DNA from: CAVPRW01 sp046727435 [NCBI: bacterium]
Lineage (GTDB): Bacteria; Tectomicrobia; Entotheonellia; J063
Assembly: GCA_046727435.1 (NCBI GenBank)
Contig: JBKPCR010000049.1
Location: 1-18,440, forward strand
Direction: 5' to 3'
Length of the DNA: 18,440 bases
The notes under the pieces were generated by a model. That model was not told the origin of the DNA, made no database searches, and worked only from the letters and a program-made list of their open reading frames with translations. This document shows, in pieces, positions 1-7,101 of the stretch; within the stretch, counting starts at the first letter, position 1, and each line of letters opens with the position of its first letter. The translations under genes were made by a program, and so were the position numbers.

Positions 1-641
1 CTGCAGGGCATACTCGATGGCCACCCCGAGGCCGATTTTGCCCGCGTAGTAGGTTTCCCAAGTTTCAAAACGCCGGGCGTCAGGTCGAATCTCAAAACGA
101 TCCTGGGCTATCCATTGGGCCGCATGTAAATCCAGGAACGGTGGCTCCAGACGGTCGAGGATCTCCCGCCGTACATACAACAACCCCGTCCCCCGAGGCC
201 CGCGGAGATACTTGCGACCGGTGGCCGAGAGCATGTCGCAGCCAATGGCCTCGACATCGATGGGCAGGTGCCCAATGGATTGGCAGGCATCCAACAAGTA
301 CAATACCCCCGCCTCGCGCGCCACCTGCCCCACCGCCGCGGCAGGATTGACCAGGCCGCCGTTGGTAGGGACATGGGTGATGGCGATCAGCTTGACGCGA
401 TCGTCGAGGGTTCGACGCAGCGCTTCGACGGAGAGCTGGCCCGAGGCATCATTGGGTATGACCTCCACCACAGCGCCTGTCTTCCGTGCCATCTGCAGAA
501 ACGAGATGTAATTGCTGGCATATTCCGCCACAGCGGTGAGAATGCGGTCGCCAGGCCCGAGGGGAACCGCATAAAAAACCATATCCCAGGCGCGCGTGGC
601 GTTTTCGACGACGGCGATCTCATCGCGATGACATCCCAAGA
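1..641. repeat. Direct repeat copy A (partner 17800-18440)
   Basis: Positions 1-641 align without gaps to 17800-18440, same orientation, offset 17,799. I count about 33 mismatches (about 95% identity). Both members lie within the class V PLP-enzyme genes and both are cut by the window edges, so the full repeat is longer than can be measured here. Confidence 0.9.
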
Positions 642-915
642 GCGTGGCCGCGGCATCGTACACATGTTCCACGGCATCGTGTGCCTGTGCCGCCGCCTCA
701 TAGCCGCCGACCAGCGCTTCCAATTGCAAATGGCCGATCGTGGCGTGCAGAACCGGTTGCGGCATCAACGCTGCCCCGGCATTGTTGAAATGCAGGTAAT
801 ACAAGAAGCGCGTCGACCTAAAATTGTAGGTCCAGATGCTCTGTTGGACTGGGACAAGGATATAGGCAGAGGTTTGGCTCGTCGGGTCATAGGCGCGCTG
901 AGGGATGTGTTTCAT
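1..915 (-). CDS. Class V aminotransferase-fold PLP enzyme, copy 1 (3' end off window)
   Basis: PLP-dependent enzyme of the class V (cysteine desulfurase / isopenicillin-N epimerase / EgtE-like) group. It is read on the minus strand and runs off the left edge, so its C-terminus is missing. Visible motifs are an N-terminal LHFNNAGAALMP, the PLP-ring aspartate in LLDACQSIG, and the Schiff-base lysine in SATGRKYLRGPRGTG, all intact. The frame is open without a stop from 1095 down to 1. Homology seems to begin near 804 (LYYLHFNNAG). The only upstream ATG is at 915 and has a weak Shine-Dalgarno; a TTG at 804 is an alternative. It is about 95% identical to the copy at 17476-18440, with only about 9 amino-acid differences over 213 residues. 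The reaction (lyase, epimerase or desulfurase) cannot be settled from the sequence; a hercynylcysteine-sulfoxide-lyase-like role is possible but unproven. The neighbouring amidase is divergent. Confidence 0.85.
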   Translation of the reverse strand, partial: MKHIPQRAYDPTSQTSAYILVPVQQSIWTYNFRSTRFLYYLHFNNAGAALMPQPVLHATIGHLQLEALVGGYEAAAQAHDAVEHVYDAAATLLGCHRDEIAVVENATRAWDMVFYAVPLGPGDRILTAVAEYASNYISFLQMARKTGAVVEVIPNDASGQLSVEALRRTLDDRVKLIAITHVPTNGGLVNPAAAVGQVAREAGVLYLLDACQSIGHLPIDVEAIGCDMLSATGRKYLRGPRGTGLLYVRREILDRLEPPFLDLHAAQWIAQDRFEIRPDARRFETWETYYAGKIGLGVAIEYALQ

Positions 916-988
916 CAGGTCTTCGATCGCGGTGGGCTTTCCACAGCGTTCTTTCACCTCCCAGGGCTGACACTGGTTCACGGTGGGA

Positions 989-1017
989 TTGCCTGGGCTC
1001 CACGCCACGCGTATAAT
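989..1017 (+). promoter_or_regulatory. Sigma70-type promoter for the amidase gene
   Basis: TTGCCT at 989-994, a 17-bp spacer, then a perfect TATAAT at 1012-1017. This predicts a transcript start near 1024 and a leader of about 70 nt before the amidase start at 1095. The site lies in the gap between the divergent PLP-enzyme gene and the amidase. The call rests on consensus match and spacing only. Confidence 0.6.
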
Positions 1018-1094
1018 CGTCTCGATACACCGCTTGCACGACAACCATCCGAGGCTGGCGCCCTGTCGCCACCCATGACCCCGAGGCCATGCCT

Positions 1095-2735
1095 ATGACT
1101 GTCGATCTTGCTTTCCTGACGATCGCGGAGGCGTCGGCGCTGATCAAGGCGCGCCAACTCTCCCCGGTGGAATACATCGAAGCACTTATCACACGCACGG
1201 AGACCTTTGACCCGCAGTTGCACGCCTATATCACCCCGACGTTCGACCTCGCGCGTCAACAGGCGAAGCAGGCCGAGCACGAGATCATGGCTGGCACGTA
1301 CCGCGGACCGATGCACGGCATGCCCTTCGCGTTGAAAGACATCTACGACACCAAGGGGATCCGCACGTCGGGGCATTCCCACGTGTGCGCCAATCGCATT
1401 CCCGAGGCGGACGCGACCACGACGGGCAAGCTCTATGAGGCCGGCGCGATCCTCATGGGCAAGCTGGCTACGCATGAATTTGCGCACGGCGGGCCCTCTT
1501 TTGATCTCCCGTGGCCTCCGGCACGGAATCCGTGGCATCTGGCACATTTCACGGGTGGCTCCTCGAGCGGCTCTGGCGCGGCTGTCGCCGCAGGACTGGT
1601 GCCGATGGCACTCGGTTCCGATACCGGTGGCTCGATCCGTGGTCCGGCCTCCTTGTGCGGCCTGGCAGGACTGATGCCGACCTTTGGCCTGGTCGGTCGG
1701 GGAGGCGTCCTCCCCAACTCGTACACTTTTGATCATTGCGGGCCGCTGGCGCGCTCTGTCGAAGACTGCGCCATCGTCATGCAGGTGATCGCTGGCTTCG
1801 ATCCTAGGGATGCTGGCAGCATCCCGCACCACATCCCTGCATACCGGACGGCACTGCAACAAGACCTCAAAGGTCTCAGGATTGGCGTGCTACGCCACCA
1901 CTGGGAAGAGGACTTGCCGGCCTCGGAGGACGTATGCCGGGCGATGGAGGAGGCGTTGGACGTGCTTAAGAGCCTCGGCGCCGAGATCGAAGACTGTCAT
2001 GTGCGTTCGCTGCAGCACTACTTCGACATCAAGGTCATCATCGCTGAGACGGAAATTTTCAGTATTCATCAGCCGGACCTGATCGCCCGACCGGGCGATT
2101 TCGGTGCCGACTTCCGCGCTCGTGTGCTGCCAGCAGTCCTCTTCACCGCCAATGATTATGTGCAGGCGACGCGCGAGCACCGGAAGATGGTGGCGGTGAT
2201 GGCACCCCTCTACCATCGGTACGATGCGTTCATCACCGCGGGCCAGGGGGAAGCCCCACGCCTCGACGCGCATCGGAGCCTCACGTTCTGGCAGCGAGCG
2301 AACCTGTTCACCGCCGCCAATGTCACCAGCCAGCCAGCGCTGGAGATCTGCAACGGTTTTGGCGCACACGGCCTGCCGCTCGGGATGCAGGTCCTTGGCC
2401 GCCCCTTCGGCGACGCGACAGTGCTCCGTGTCGGCCATGCCTACCAGCAGGCGACCGACTGGCATCGCCAGCATCCGTGGCTCCATGAATGCGCCGAGGC
2501 GCCCGTCCTGACGCCACCAGCCGTGCTGGCCGGGACCGCCGACCAGACAGACGCTGCCACACGGGAGGCGTGTGCGTATGCCGCGCAGCGCGCAGGGCTC
2601 ACACTCAACGACGAGCAGTTCACGCAACTCCTCGAAGGGGCGCCCTACGCGCTCGGCATGGTGCAACGCCTGCGACGTGACCACAGCTATGCGGACGAGC
2701 CCGCCAACGTCTTTCGTTTTCCAGCGAGCGTTTGA
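1095..2735 (+). CDS. Amidase-signature family hydrolase with GatC/AtzG-like C-terminal tail
   Basis: Hydrolyses a carboxylic amide bond; substrate unknown; probably cytoplasmic, as no signal peptide is seen. The amidase-signature Ser-cisSer-Lys triad is visible. Numbered from the earlier ATG at 1089, it is Lys83 (FALKD), Ser158 (FTGGSSSGSG) and nucleophile Ser182 (GSDTGGSIRGPAS). The 75- and 24-residue spacings match FAAH/GatA-type enzymes. ATGs lie at 1089 and 1095. GAGG at 1083-1086 sits 8 nt before 1095 but only 2 nt before 1089, so I chose 1095. At about 546 aa the protein is longer than a typical amidase (460-500). The last ~75 residues, ending EPANVFRFP, resemble a small GatC/AtzG-type subunit fused on. 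It is preceded by a clear promoter and faces the convergent SDR gene. A tRNA-dependent GatA role is unlikely in this isolated context. Confidence 0.88.
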   Translation: MTVDLAFLTIAEASALIKARQLSPVEYIEALITRTETFDPQLHAYITPTFDLARQQAKQAEHEIMAGTYRGPMHGMPFALKDIYDTKGIRTSGHSHVCANRIPEADATTTGKLYEAGAILMGKLATHEFAHGGPSFDLPWPPARNPWHLAHFTGGSSSGSGAAVAAGLVPMALGSDTGGSIRGPASLCGLAGLMPTFGLVGRGGVLPNSYTFDHCGPLARSVEDCAIVMQVIAGFDPRDAGSIPHHIPAYRTALQQDLKGLRIGVLRHHWEEDLPASEDVCRAMEEALDVLKSLGAEIEDCHVRSLQHYFDIKVIIAETEIFSIHQPDLIARPGDFGADFRARVLPAVLFTANDYVQATREHRKMVAVMAPLYHRYDAFITAGQGEAPRLDAHRSLTFWQRANLFTAANVTSQPALEICNGFGAHGLPLGMQVLGRPFGDATVLRVGHAYQQATDWHRQHPWLHECAEAPVLTPPAVLAGTADQTDAATREACAYAAQRAGLTLNDEQFTQLLEGAPYALGMVQRLRRDHSYADEPANVFRFPASV

Positions 2736-2748
2736 CACCCCTAAATAG

Positions 2749-2803
2749 CGCGTGACCGTTGCACCTCACGCGGCTCCCGCAGTATCCCGAGGCCGGTCAC
2801 GCG
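2749..2803. terminator. Inverted repeat between convergent genes, possible terminator
   Basis: A 10-bp perfect inverted repeat has arms CGCGTGACCG at 2749-2758 and CGGTCACGCG at 2794-2803, separated by 35 nt. It lies in the ~100-bp gap between the amidase and SDR stop codons. The position suits a shared terminator, but there is no T-tract on either side and the loop is long, so the function is uncertain. Confidence 0.3.
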
Positions 2804-2839
2804 GCCCCCGTCAACACCCAGAGCGCCCGCACCCCAGCC

Positions 2840-3691
2840 TCATCGTCCTGGAACTATGGCCTGTCGTCCCAGCTGTGGCCACGCCGCGGGCGCACTGGCT
2901 TTCTCCAAACGGGCCTCCAGGGGGAGGCTTTCATCCCAGAAATACGCGATGATCCGCCGGCCGTTCAATCCGCTCGACGCGTCGGATGCCAGCCAGACGA
3001 CTGGGGCTTGCATGACTTCGGACCGGATCAGCTTGTCCTTGTCATAGGCGGGGTTAGAGGCGGTCATGTTGGTGTACGTGGCGCCGCCTGGCACCAGGAC
3101 GTTCACAGTCACTCCCGTGCCGTCGAGCTCTTGCGCCATGGCGGCGACCAGGGCTTCGTGTCCGGCCTTGGAAGGACCGTAGGGCGTACCCCCTTTGCGC
3201 CACATGGTGTCCATGCTCGTGGTGACGCCGATAATGCGCCCCCAGCCTTGTGTGAGCAGATGGCCCACGACGGCCCTGGCCATGAAAAAGGCGCCGCTGA
3301 GATTGACCGCCACCACGCGGCTCCACGCCTGGGGCGAAATCTCCCAAAAGTTGCTCGTTTGCTCGGTCGTCAACCCGGCGGAGCGTTGATTGATGCCGGC
3401 GTTATTCACCAGGATGTGCACGCCCCCGAGCTCTGCAATCGTCCGCCGGACAGCCTGGTCGACGGCCTCGGGATCGGTGATATCGGCGACGATGGGCAGG
3501 GCGCAATCCGCTCCACCGATCGATCGCATGTCAGTCGCGCTCTGTTCCACCCAGGAGGCGTTGAGGTCGAGTAGCGCCACCCTGGCCCCGGCGCGTACCA
3601 GGCCCACGGCCATCGCATGCCCCAGGCCAATCGGGCTGCCCGCCCCCGTAATCATCGCCACTTTGCCCTGTAGAGGTCTTTCCGCCATCAT
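2840..3691 (-). CDS. Short-chain dehydrogenase/reductase (classical SDR)
   Basis: NAD(P)-dependent oxidoreductase of the SDR superfamily, 283 aa, cytoplasmic, substrate unknown. Counting from the ATG at 3691, the Rossmann dinucleotide motif TGAGSPIGLG is at residues 15-24. Asp42 ends beta-strand 2 (LLDLN), which favours NAD(H). NNAG is at 96-99, a catalytic-type Ser is near 159, and Tyr171-x3-Lys175 is in PYGPSKAG. The frame is open further upstream to 3748. However, AGGAGAGG lies a few bases before the paired ATGs at 3691/3688, while no Shine-Dalgarno supports the longer form. The C-terminal ~30 residues beyond the usual SDR end are Ala/Pro-rich and unrecognised. The gene is convergent with the amidase; a shared pathway is only a guess. 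Confidence 0.9.
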   Translation of the reverse strand: MMAERPLQGKVAMITGAGSPIGLGHAMAVGLVRAGARVALLDLNASWVEQSATDMRSIGGADCALPIVADITDPEAVDQAVRRTIAELGGVHILVNNAGINQRSAGLTTEQTSNFWEISPQAWSRVVAVNLSGAFFMARAVVGHLLTQGWGRIIGVTTSMDTMWRKGGTPYGPSKAGHEALVAAMAQELDGTGVTVNVLVPGGATYTNMTASNPAYDKDKLIRSEVMQAPVVWLASDASSGLNGRRIIAYFWDESLPLEARLEKASAPAAWPQLGRQAIVPGR

Positions 3692-3711
3692 ATCCTCTCC
3701 TTCTCTGTGTG

Positions 3712-3918
3712 ATGGGTTCCAATCGCTTGCTGGCCCCAGGGCACACAAGGTTTCTGCCGAGCGACGTGACCGACGACACGATTCGTCTCTATGCAGATCA
3801 CATCGCGCTCACCCACTGGCTCCAGCAGGAAATCCTCCAACGTGTTCACGCCGGTCAGCTGTACCCCCTGGCTACTGAGGCAGCCCCTGATGCGATTCGA
3901 CGTCCGGGCTCTTTATAG
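3712..3918 (+). CDS. Small ORF of unknown function, possibly a gene fragment
   Basis: A 68-aa ORF with protein-like composition in its second half (…LTHWLQQEILQRVHAGQLYP…) and strongly G/C-biased third positions. It starts only 20 bp from the divergent SDR start and has no Shine-Dalgarno upstream, so it may be the C-terminal remnant of a lost gene. Its stop codon abuts the truncated 3' end of the SRAP fragment on the other strand, which would fit a deletion junction near 3913. I do not recognise a family. It could also be chance coding. Confidence 0.25.
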   Translation: MGSNRLLAPGHTRFLPSDVTDDTIRLYADHIALTHWLQQEILQRVHAGQLYPLATEAAPDAIRRPGSL

Positions 3919-4176
3919 TTCTGTCGTGATGATGGTGAAGGTGTAGAGTTCCTCACCTGTTGGAGTGATCCACACATCGTAGAGGCCAGCAAACGCCACA
4001 AACGATTCACTTCTGGGATGAATGTAATACAGCGTTTTCTCCCGCCCCTCTGCCTTCCACTCATGGTAGCCACTGGCGGGTACCAGGCAACGATGAGCAG
4101 CCAGCAAGCTGCGAAAGGCTGGCCGCTGAGTCAGTGCCTCCACCCGCGCATTGATCATCTTGTAGGCCGTCTTCAT
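3913..4176 (-). pseudogene. SRAP (YedK/HMCES-like) internal fragment
   Basis: SRAP proteins crosslink to abasic sites in single-stranded DNA through a cysteine at position 2. This fragment carries the recognisable middle of the family: YKMINARVEAL, PAFRSLLAAHRCLVPASGYHEWK, and AFAGLYDVW…YTFTIITTE. The N-terminal MCGR part with the catalytic Cys2 is absent. The protein also stops right after IITTE, where the family continues with the IHDRMP segment holding the active-site histidine. About 87 of the usual 200-230 residues remain. Its 5' side is joined to a GYD-domain gene in another frame near 4176. It is certainly non-functional as an SRAP enzyme. Confidence 0.85.
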
Positions 4177-4357
4177 CTGGCATGTCGACGATGATGGAAA
4201 AATCGTCGCCACCGTAGGCATAATAAAAGGCCTCCAGCCTGCCTCCCTGCTGCGTGACCAACTGCTCCACGACCTCGCGCCGTTTCGTCCCGCCATCCCT
4301 GAGCAGTCCGCGTAAACCCTCCACCGTATACGAGCCTTGGAAGAGATACTTCAGCAT
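4177..4357 (-). pseudogene. GYD-domain protein, 3'-truncated
   Basis: The first ~60 residues of a GYD-domain small protein: MLKYLFQGSYTVEGLRGLL, KRREVVEQLV, GGRLEAFYYAYGGDDFSIIVDMPD. Members are usually 90-105 aa and have no settled function. The start is secure: AGGAGG lies 6 nt before the ATG at 4357. After DMPD the sequence changes into SRAP-derived DNA in a different frame. The reading frame continues as unrelated residues to a stop at 4061, so the expressed product would be a chimeric 98-aa protein. Its retained Shine-Dalgarno suggests recent decay. Confidence 0.8.
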
Positions 4358-4599
4358 GGGTCACCTCCTGCGTTGCCGAGGATGTGCCTAAGATGTCCAC
4401 ACCGCAGGCCTTCAACATGCCTGACGCGGCCGGCTTTTCCGACCCCATTGCATGGTGACGGAAGGCACATTCAGACAAGGGCCTTATGGCCGTGATGGAG
4501 ACCGCCACCAGTCATTGACGCAACATTCCCCAGACATGAGGACGTGGGGTGATTGTAGGTAGGTGGCGAAGAGACGTCAATACGCCTCGACGGTGGATC

Positions 4600-4615
4600 G
4601 TCACAATCCTGTGAC
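4600..4615. promoter_or_regulatory. GTCACA-N4-TGTGAC dyad
   Basis: A perfect 6-bp inverted repeat with a 4-nt spacer, about 240 bp upstream of the GYD start. The half-sites are turned outwards relative to the CRP/FNR consensus (TGTGA-N6-TCACA), so it is not a CRP box. It could be an operator or a short hairpin; no adjoining promoter was recognised. Confidence 0.2.
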
Positions 4616-4754
4616 AAGAGGTGATCAGCGTGAGTCCCGATGAGCTCTCGTCGAACGATCAGTTGGTTGAGGTTGATGAGGTCAGATATCATGCCCGAGG
4701 CTTCAGGATCAAGGCCAGAGGCTCTGACCGTTGGCCATTAACCAGGCGGAGTGG

Positions 4755-4952
4755 ATGGCCTTCATCCGATATCTTATCCCAAGCCTGAAGTACTGGGTCT
4801 TTGATCGGACGCGTCTGAAGAGAGAACACCTGGAGCGCATCAACGACCAGGGATGGCAGGTGCTTGAAGACCAGGTATCGGCAGCGCTCAGTGGTATTGC
4901 CGCCAGGGAATTTCCACTGATAGCATTGGGGCATCAATACTATGATGCATGA
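4755..4952 (+). CDS. Possible small hypothetical protein
   Basis: 65 codons from the ATG at 4755, preceded by GGAG about 4 nt away; the frame is open back to a TTG at 4731. The product (MAFIRYLIPSLKYWVFDRTR…) begins with a short aromatic/hydrophobic stretch, then a charged helical region and an acidic end. No family is recognised. The opposite strand is also open here, so coding status is uncertain. Confidence 0.3.
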   Translation: MAFIRYLIPSLKYWVFDRTRLKREHLERINDQGWQVLEDQVSAALSGIAAREFPLIALGHQYYDA

Positions 4953-5054
4953 GCAGGCTAATCCCTTCATCGCTGGCTAGTGACAGCACTGCGATCATGG
5001 CGACTGTGAAACTGCGAGCGGGCGTCCCGGAAAGGGAAACGTGAGATGTGGTAA

Positions 5055-5204
5055 ACAGACACGCCAGATGATCGCCTACTTCTGGTTTTCGGAGGGATCG
5101 TGCTGCCGATTGGCAGCGCCGTGGGTTGGAGGTGGGGCCTGGTGACTGTTGTCGGCCTGGTTGATCTGCGGATCGCCGGGGTTTTTTCGATTCCGAATAG
5201 GTAA
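5055..5204 (+). pseudogene. Possible remnant of a small membrane protein
   Basis: An open stretch without an ATG, translating to DDRLLLVFGGIVLPIG, then WRWGLVTVVGLVDLRIAGVF before a stop at 5202-5204. Two hydrophobic segments separated by a short turn resemble the YgaP-like DUF2892 transmembrane hairpin. The cysteine-containing end of that family is absent. It may be a decayed fragment or chance hydrophobic coding. Confidence 0.2.
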
Positions 5205-5900
5205 CTGCCATGTGCCGACACTATGGATCAGCCCCAAGCCTCCCCACGCACCGGCGTGCTGGGTACCTGCCACACGTGTCTCTGCATGGTATAGGCGCTA
5301 TAACGGTTGAACCGCCAGTCCTTTACAGATCCGCCGCCATGCGCATGTGGCTGTTATTGCTGATCGGTTGTGCGGCGATGACGATGGCCAATGATGCAAA
5401 GTGCATAACGCACTCTACTATACGCTTGCTAACCTAAAGCTGTTGCGCACGCCCGCGATCAAATGCATGATCATCGCCCGCTTTCACCTACCTCGTGCCA
5501 AGACGACCTTTCAGACTGATCTGCATTGCACGACTGATCCGGACGAGCTCGATCAGTTATTCTCACGATAACGCACAAGGGCCACGCCCCCCTTCTGCGT
5601 TACGGCCATGCTATGACTCGTCTCATCCCCAGCAGGACGAGATACCGTCTCATGATGTCTGTCATCCACGACACCCTCACCGTCAGGAAATGCGGCGATC
5701 ATCGGCGTTGAACAGTCAACACGGGACTTGTGGACATATGATCATCGGCCACACCTTCTTCCCATAGGAGTGATGGGAGTCGGCCATGCAACTAAGAGCC
5801 TATCTGTCATATAGCAGCACATCGTTAACTCGAACATCGTGAACTGTCTAATGCGAGATGTGTAGCAGGACATCGCTTACTCACGGAGGTGTTTCTCCCA

Positions 5901-5923
5901 CTCTCTCCTTCGAAAGGAGGGAG
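5901..5923 (+). promoter_or_regulatory. Hairpin covering the transposase Shine-Dalgarno
   Basis: CTCTCTCCTT (5901-5910) pairs with AAGGAGGGAG (5914-5923) around a 3-nt CGA loop. That is ten base pairs with one G·U. The right arm contains the AAGGAGG Shine-Dalgarno (5914-5920) of the transposase, whose ATG is at 5929. Folding would hide the ribosome site. This is a known strategy in IS10/IS50-type elements to silence read-through transcripts; for this element it is inferred. Confidence 0.5.
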
Positions 5924-5928
5924 AGAGC

Positions 5929-7101
5929 ATGGAGGACACTGACGCACGGCATGAAGCGATCAGACGCTACCTGGCAGGGCAACGCCCCGCAGAGATTTGT
6001 CGGGCCTTGGGCTATTCGAAGCCCTGGCTGTACAAGTGGCTCAAGCGCTATGATCCCACACATGCGAGCTGGGCTCAGAACGACTCTCGTGCCCCGCAGC
6101 GGCTTACGACGAAGACCCCAGCGGAGCTGGAACGGTTGGTCTGTGAGATCCGGCAACGACTGGTGCAGACGCGCGATGCCCAGCGAGGGGCGTTTGCCAT
6201 CCAATGGCAGCTTCAACAGCTGGGCGTGCACCCCGTGCCTGAGGTCTGGACGATTAACCGGATCCTCAAACGCTATAACATGGCTGGCCAGCGCGCCTAC
6301 CAGCCTCGTGGCACGCCCTATCCCGCCTTGGCCGCCCAGCGCCCCAATCAGGTGCACCAGCTGGATTTGGTGGGGCCACGTTATCTTACGGGCGGGGAGC
6401 GGTTCTATGGGGGGCATCTCATGGATGCCCATAGCAACGCCGTGGCCCTGGCGGCGACGCCCAGCAAACAGGCCGTCGATGTGGTCGCGGCCGTGGTGGC
6501 CGGCTGGCAGAAACTGGGCCTGCCGCGCTTCCTCCAGATGGACAATGAGCTGTCCTTTCGGGGCTCCAATCGCCACCCCCGTAGCTTCGGCCTTCTCATC
6601 CGGCTCTGCCTCTATCTGGGTGTGGAGGTGGTGTTCATCCCCGAACGGGAGCCGTGGCGTAACGGCATTGTGGAGCGCTTCAACGATGTCTACGATAAGT
6701 TGTTCTTCCGCCCTCAGCAGTTTCGCGATGTGGCGCACGTCCGCGAGGAGCTGTCGCACTTCGAGACCTTCCATAACACCCAGCATCGCTACGCCAAGCT
6801 GGGTCAGCGGCCCCCCTGGGAGGTGCATACGGCCGTTAGACACCGGCTGCTCTCCCGCCGGTTTACCTTGCACCGACAGGGGTTACCTTGGCGCGAGGGC
6901 CGCGTCTCCTTCATCCGCCTTACCAACGACCAAGGCCACGTGCGCTTTTTCAGTGAGGCCTTCCTGGTGGATGCAATCCTGGTGCATGAGTACGTCAAGG
7001 GCACGATTGCGACCCGCACGGGGATGCTCACCTTCTTTCATCAGGGGCGCCGTGTCAAGCGCTACCCCTACACCATTACCAAACCTTCCGAGGCCAGTTA
7101 A
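5929..7101 (+). CDS. IS481-like DDE transposase
   Basis: 390-aa transposase that catalyses excision and insertion of the surrounding element. The N-terminus (residues ~8-41) is a helix-turn-helix: RRYLAGQRPAEICRALGYS…WLYKWLKRY. The rve/integrase-type catalytic core follows, with Asp146 (HQLDLVGP), Asp205 (LQMDNELSF) and Glu249 (NGIVERFND), the expected DDE triad. The C-terminal ~100 residues are an arginine-rich beta segment. The start is secure: AAGGAGG ends 8 nt before the ATG. The frame is intact and full length. The stop codon TAA (7099-7101) lies inside the right subterminal repeat at 7097-7114, so gene and end sequences are compactly nested. The promoter is not evident and may be within the left end. 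Confidence 0.93.
   Translation: MEDTDARHEAIRRYLAGQRPAEICRALGYSKPWLYKWLKRYDPTHASWAQNDSRAPQRLTTKTPAELERLVCEIRQRLVQTRDAQRGAFAIQWQLQQLGVHPVPEVWTINRILKRYNMAGQRAYQPRGTPYPALAAQRPNQVHQLDLVGPRYLTGGERFYGGHLMDAHSNAVALAATPSKQAVDVVAAVVAGWQKLGLPRFLQMDNELSFRGSNRHPRSFGLLIRLCLYLGVEVVFIPEREPWRNGIVERFNDVYDKLFFRPQQFRDVAHVREELSHFETFHNTQHRYAKLGQRPPWEVHTAVRHRLLSRRFTLHRQGLPWREGRVSFIRLTNDQGHVRFFSEAFLVDAILVHEYVKGTIATRTGMLTFFHQGRRVKRYPYTITKPSEAS

Larger units (their letters stand above)
4358..5791. other. Gene-poor region between GYD fragment and IS element
   Basis: About 1.4 kb with no confident gene; GC content is lower than in the flanking genes. It holds a 16-bp dyad (4600-4615), a possible small ORF on plus (4755-4952), a hydrophobic open stretch (5055-5204), and a 32-residue lipoprotein-signal-like ORF at 5339-5437 (MWLLLLIGC) with no Shine-Dalgarno. 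From 5438 to 5791 I see nothing coding. In particular there is no N-terminal half of the DUF262 gene that lies beyond the IS element. Confidence 0.6.

Noticed and set aside
268-1098. 276-aa plus-strand ORF opposite PLP-enzyme copy 1
   Set aside because: It is the exact antisense of the class V enzyme frame; the minus strand shows PLP motifs and its conservation with copy 2 is mainly synonymous in that frame.
2759-3574. 271-aa plus-strand ORF opposite the SDR gene
   Set aside because: The minus strand encodes a complete SDR with cofactor and catalytic motifs; the plus translation has no recognisable features.
4600-4615. CRP/FNR binding site
   Set aside because: Half-sites are in the outward order (GTCACA then TGTGAC) and the spacer is 4, not 6; it does not match the consensus.
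5881-6873. 330-aa minus-strand ORF inside the IS element
   Set aside because: Antisense shadow of the transposase, which has a DDE triad, helix-turn-helix and strong Shine-Dalgarno on the plus strand.
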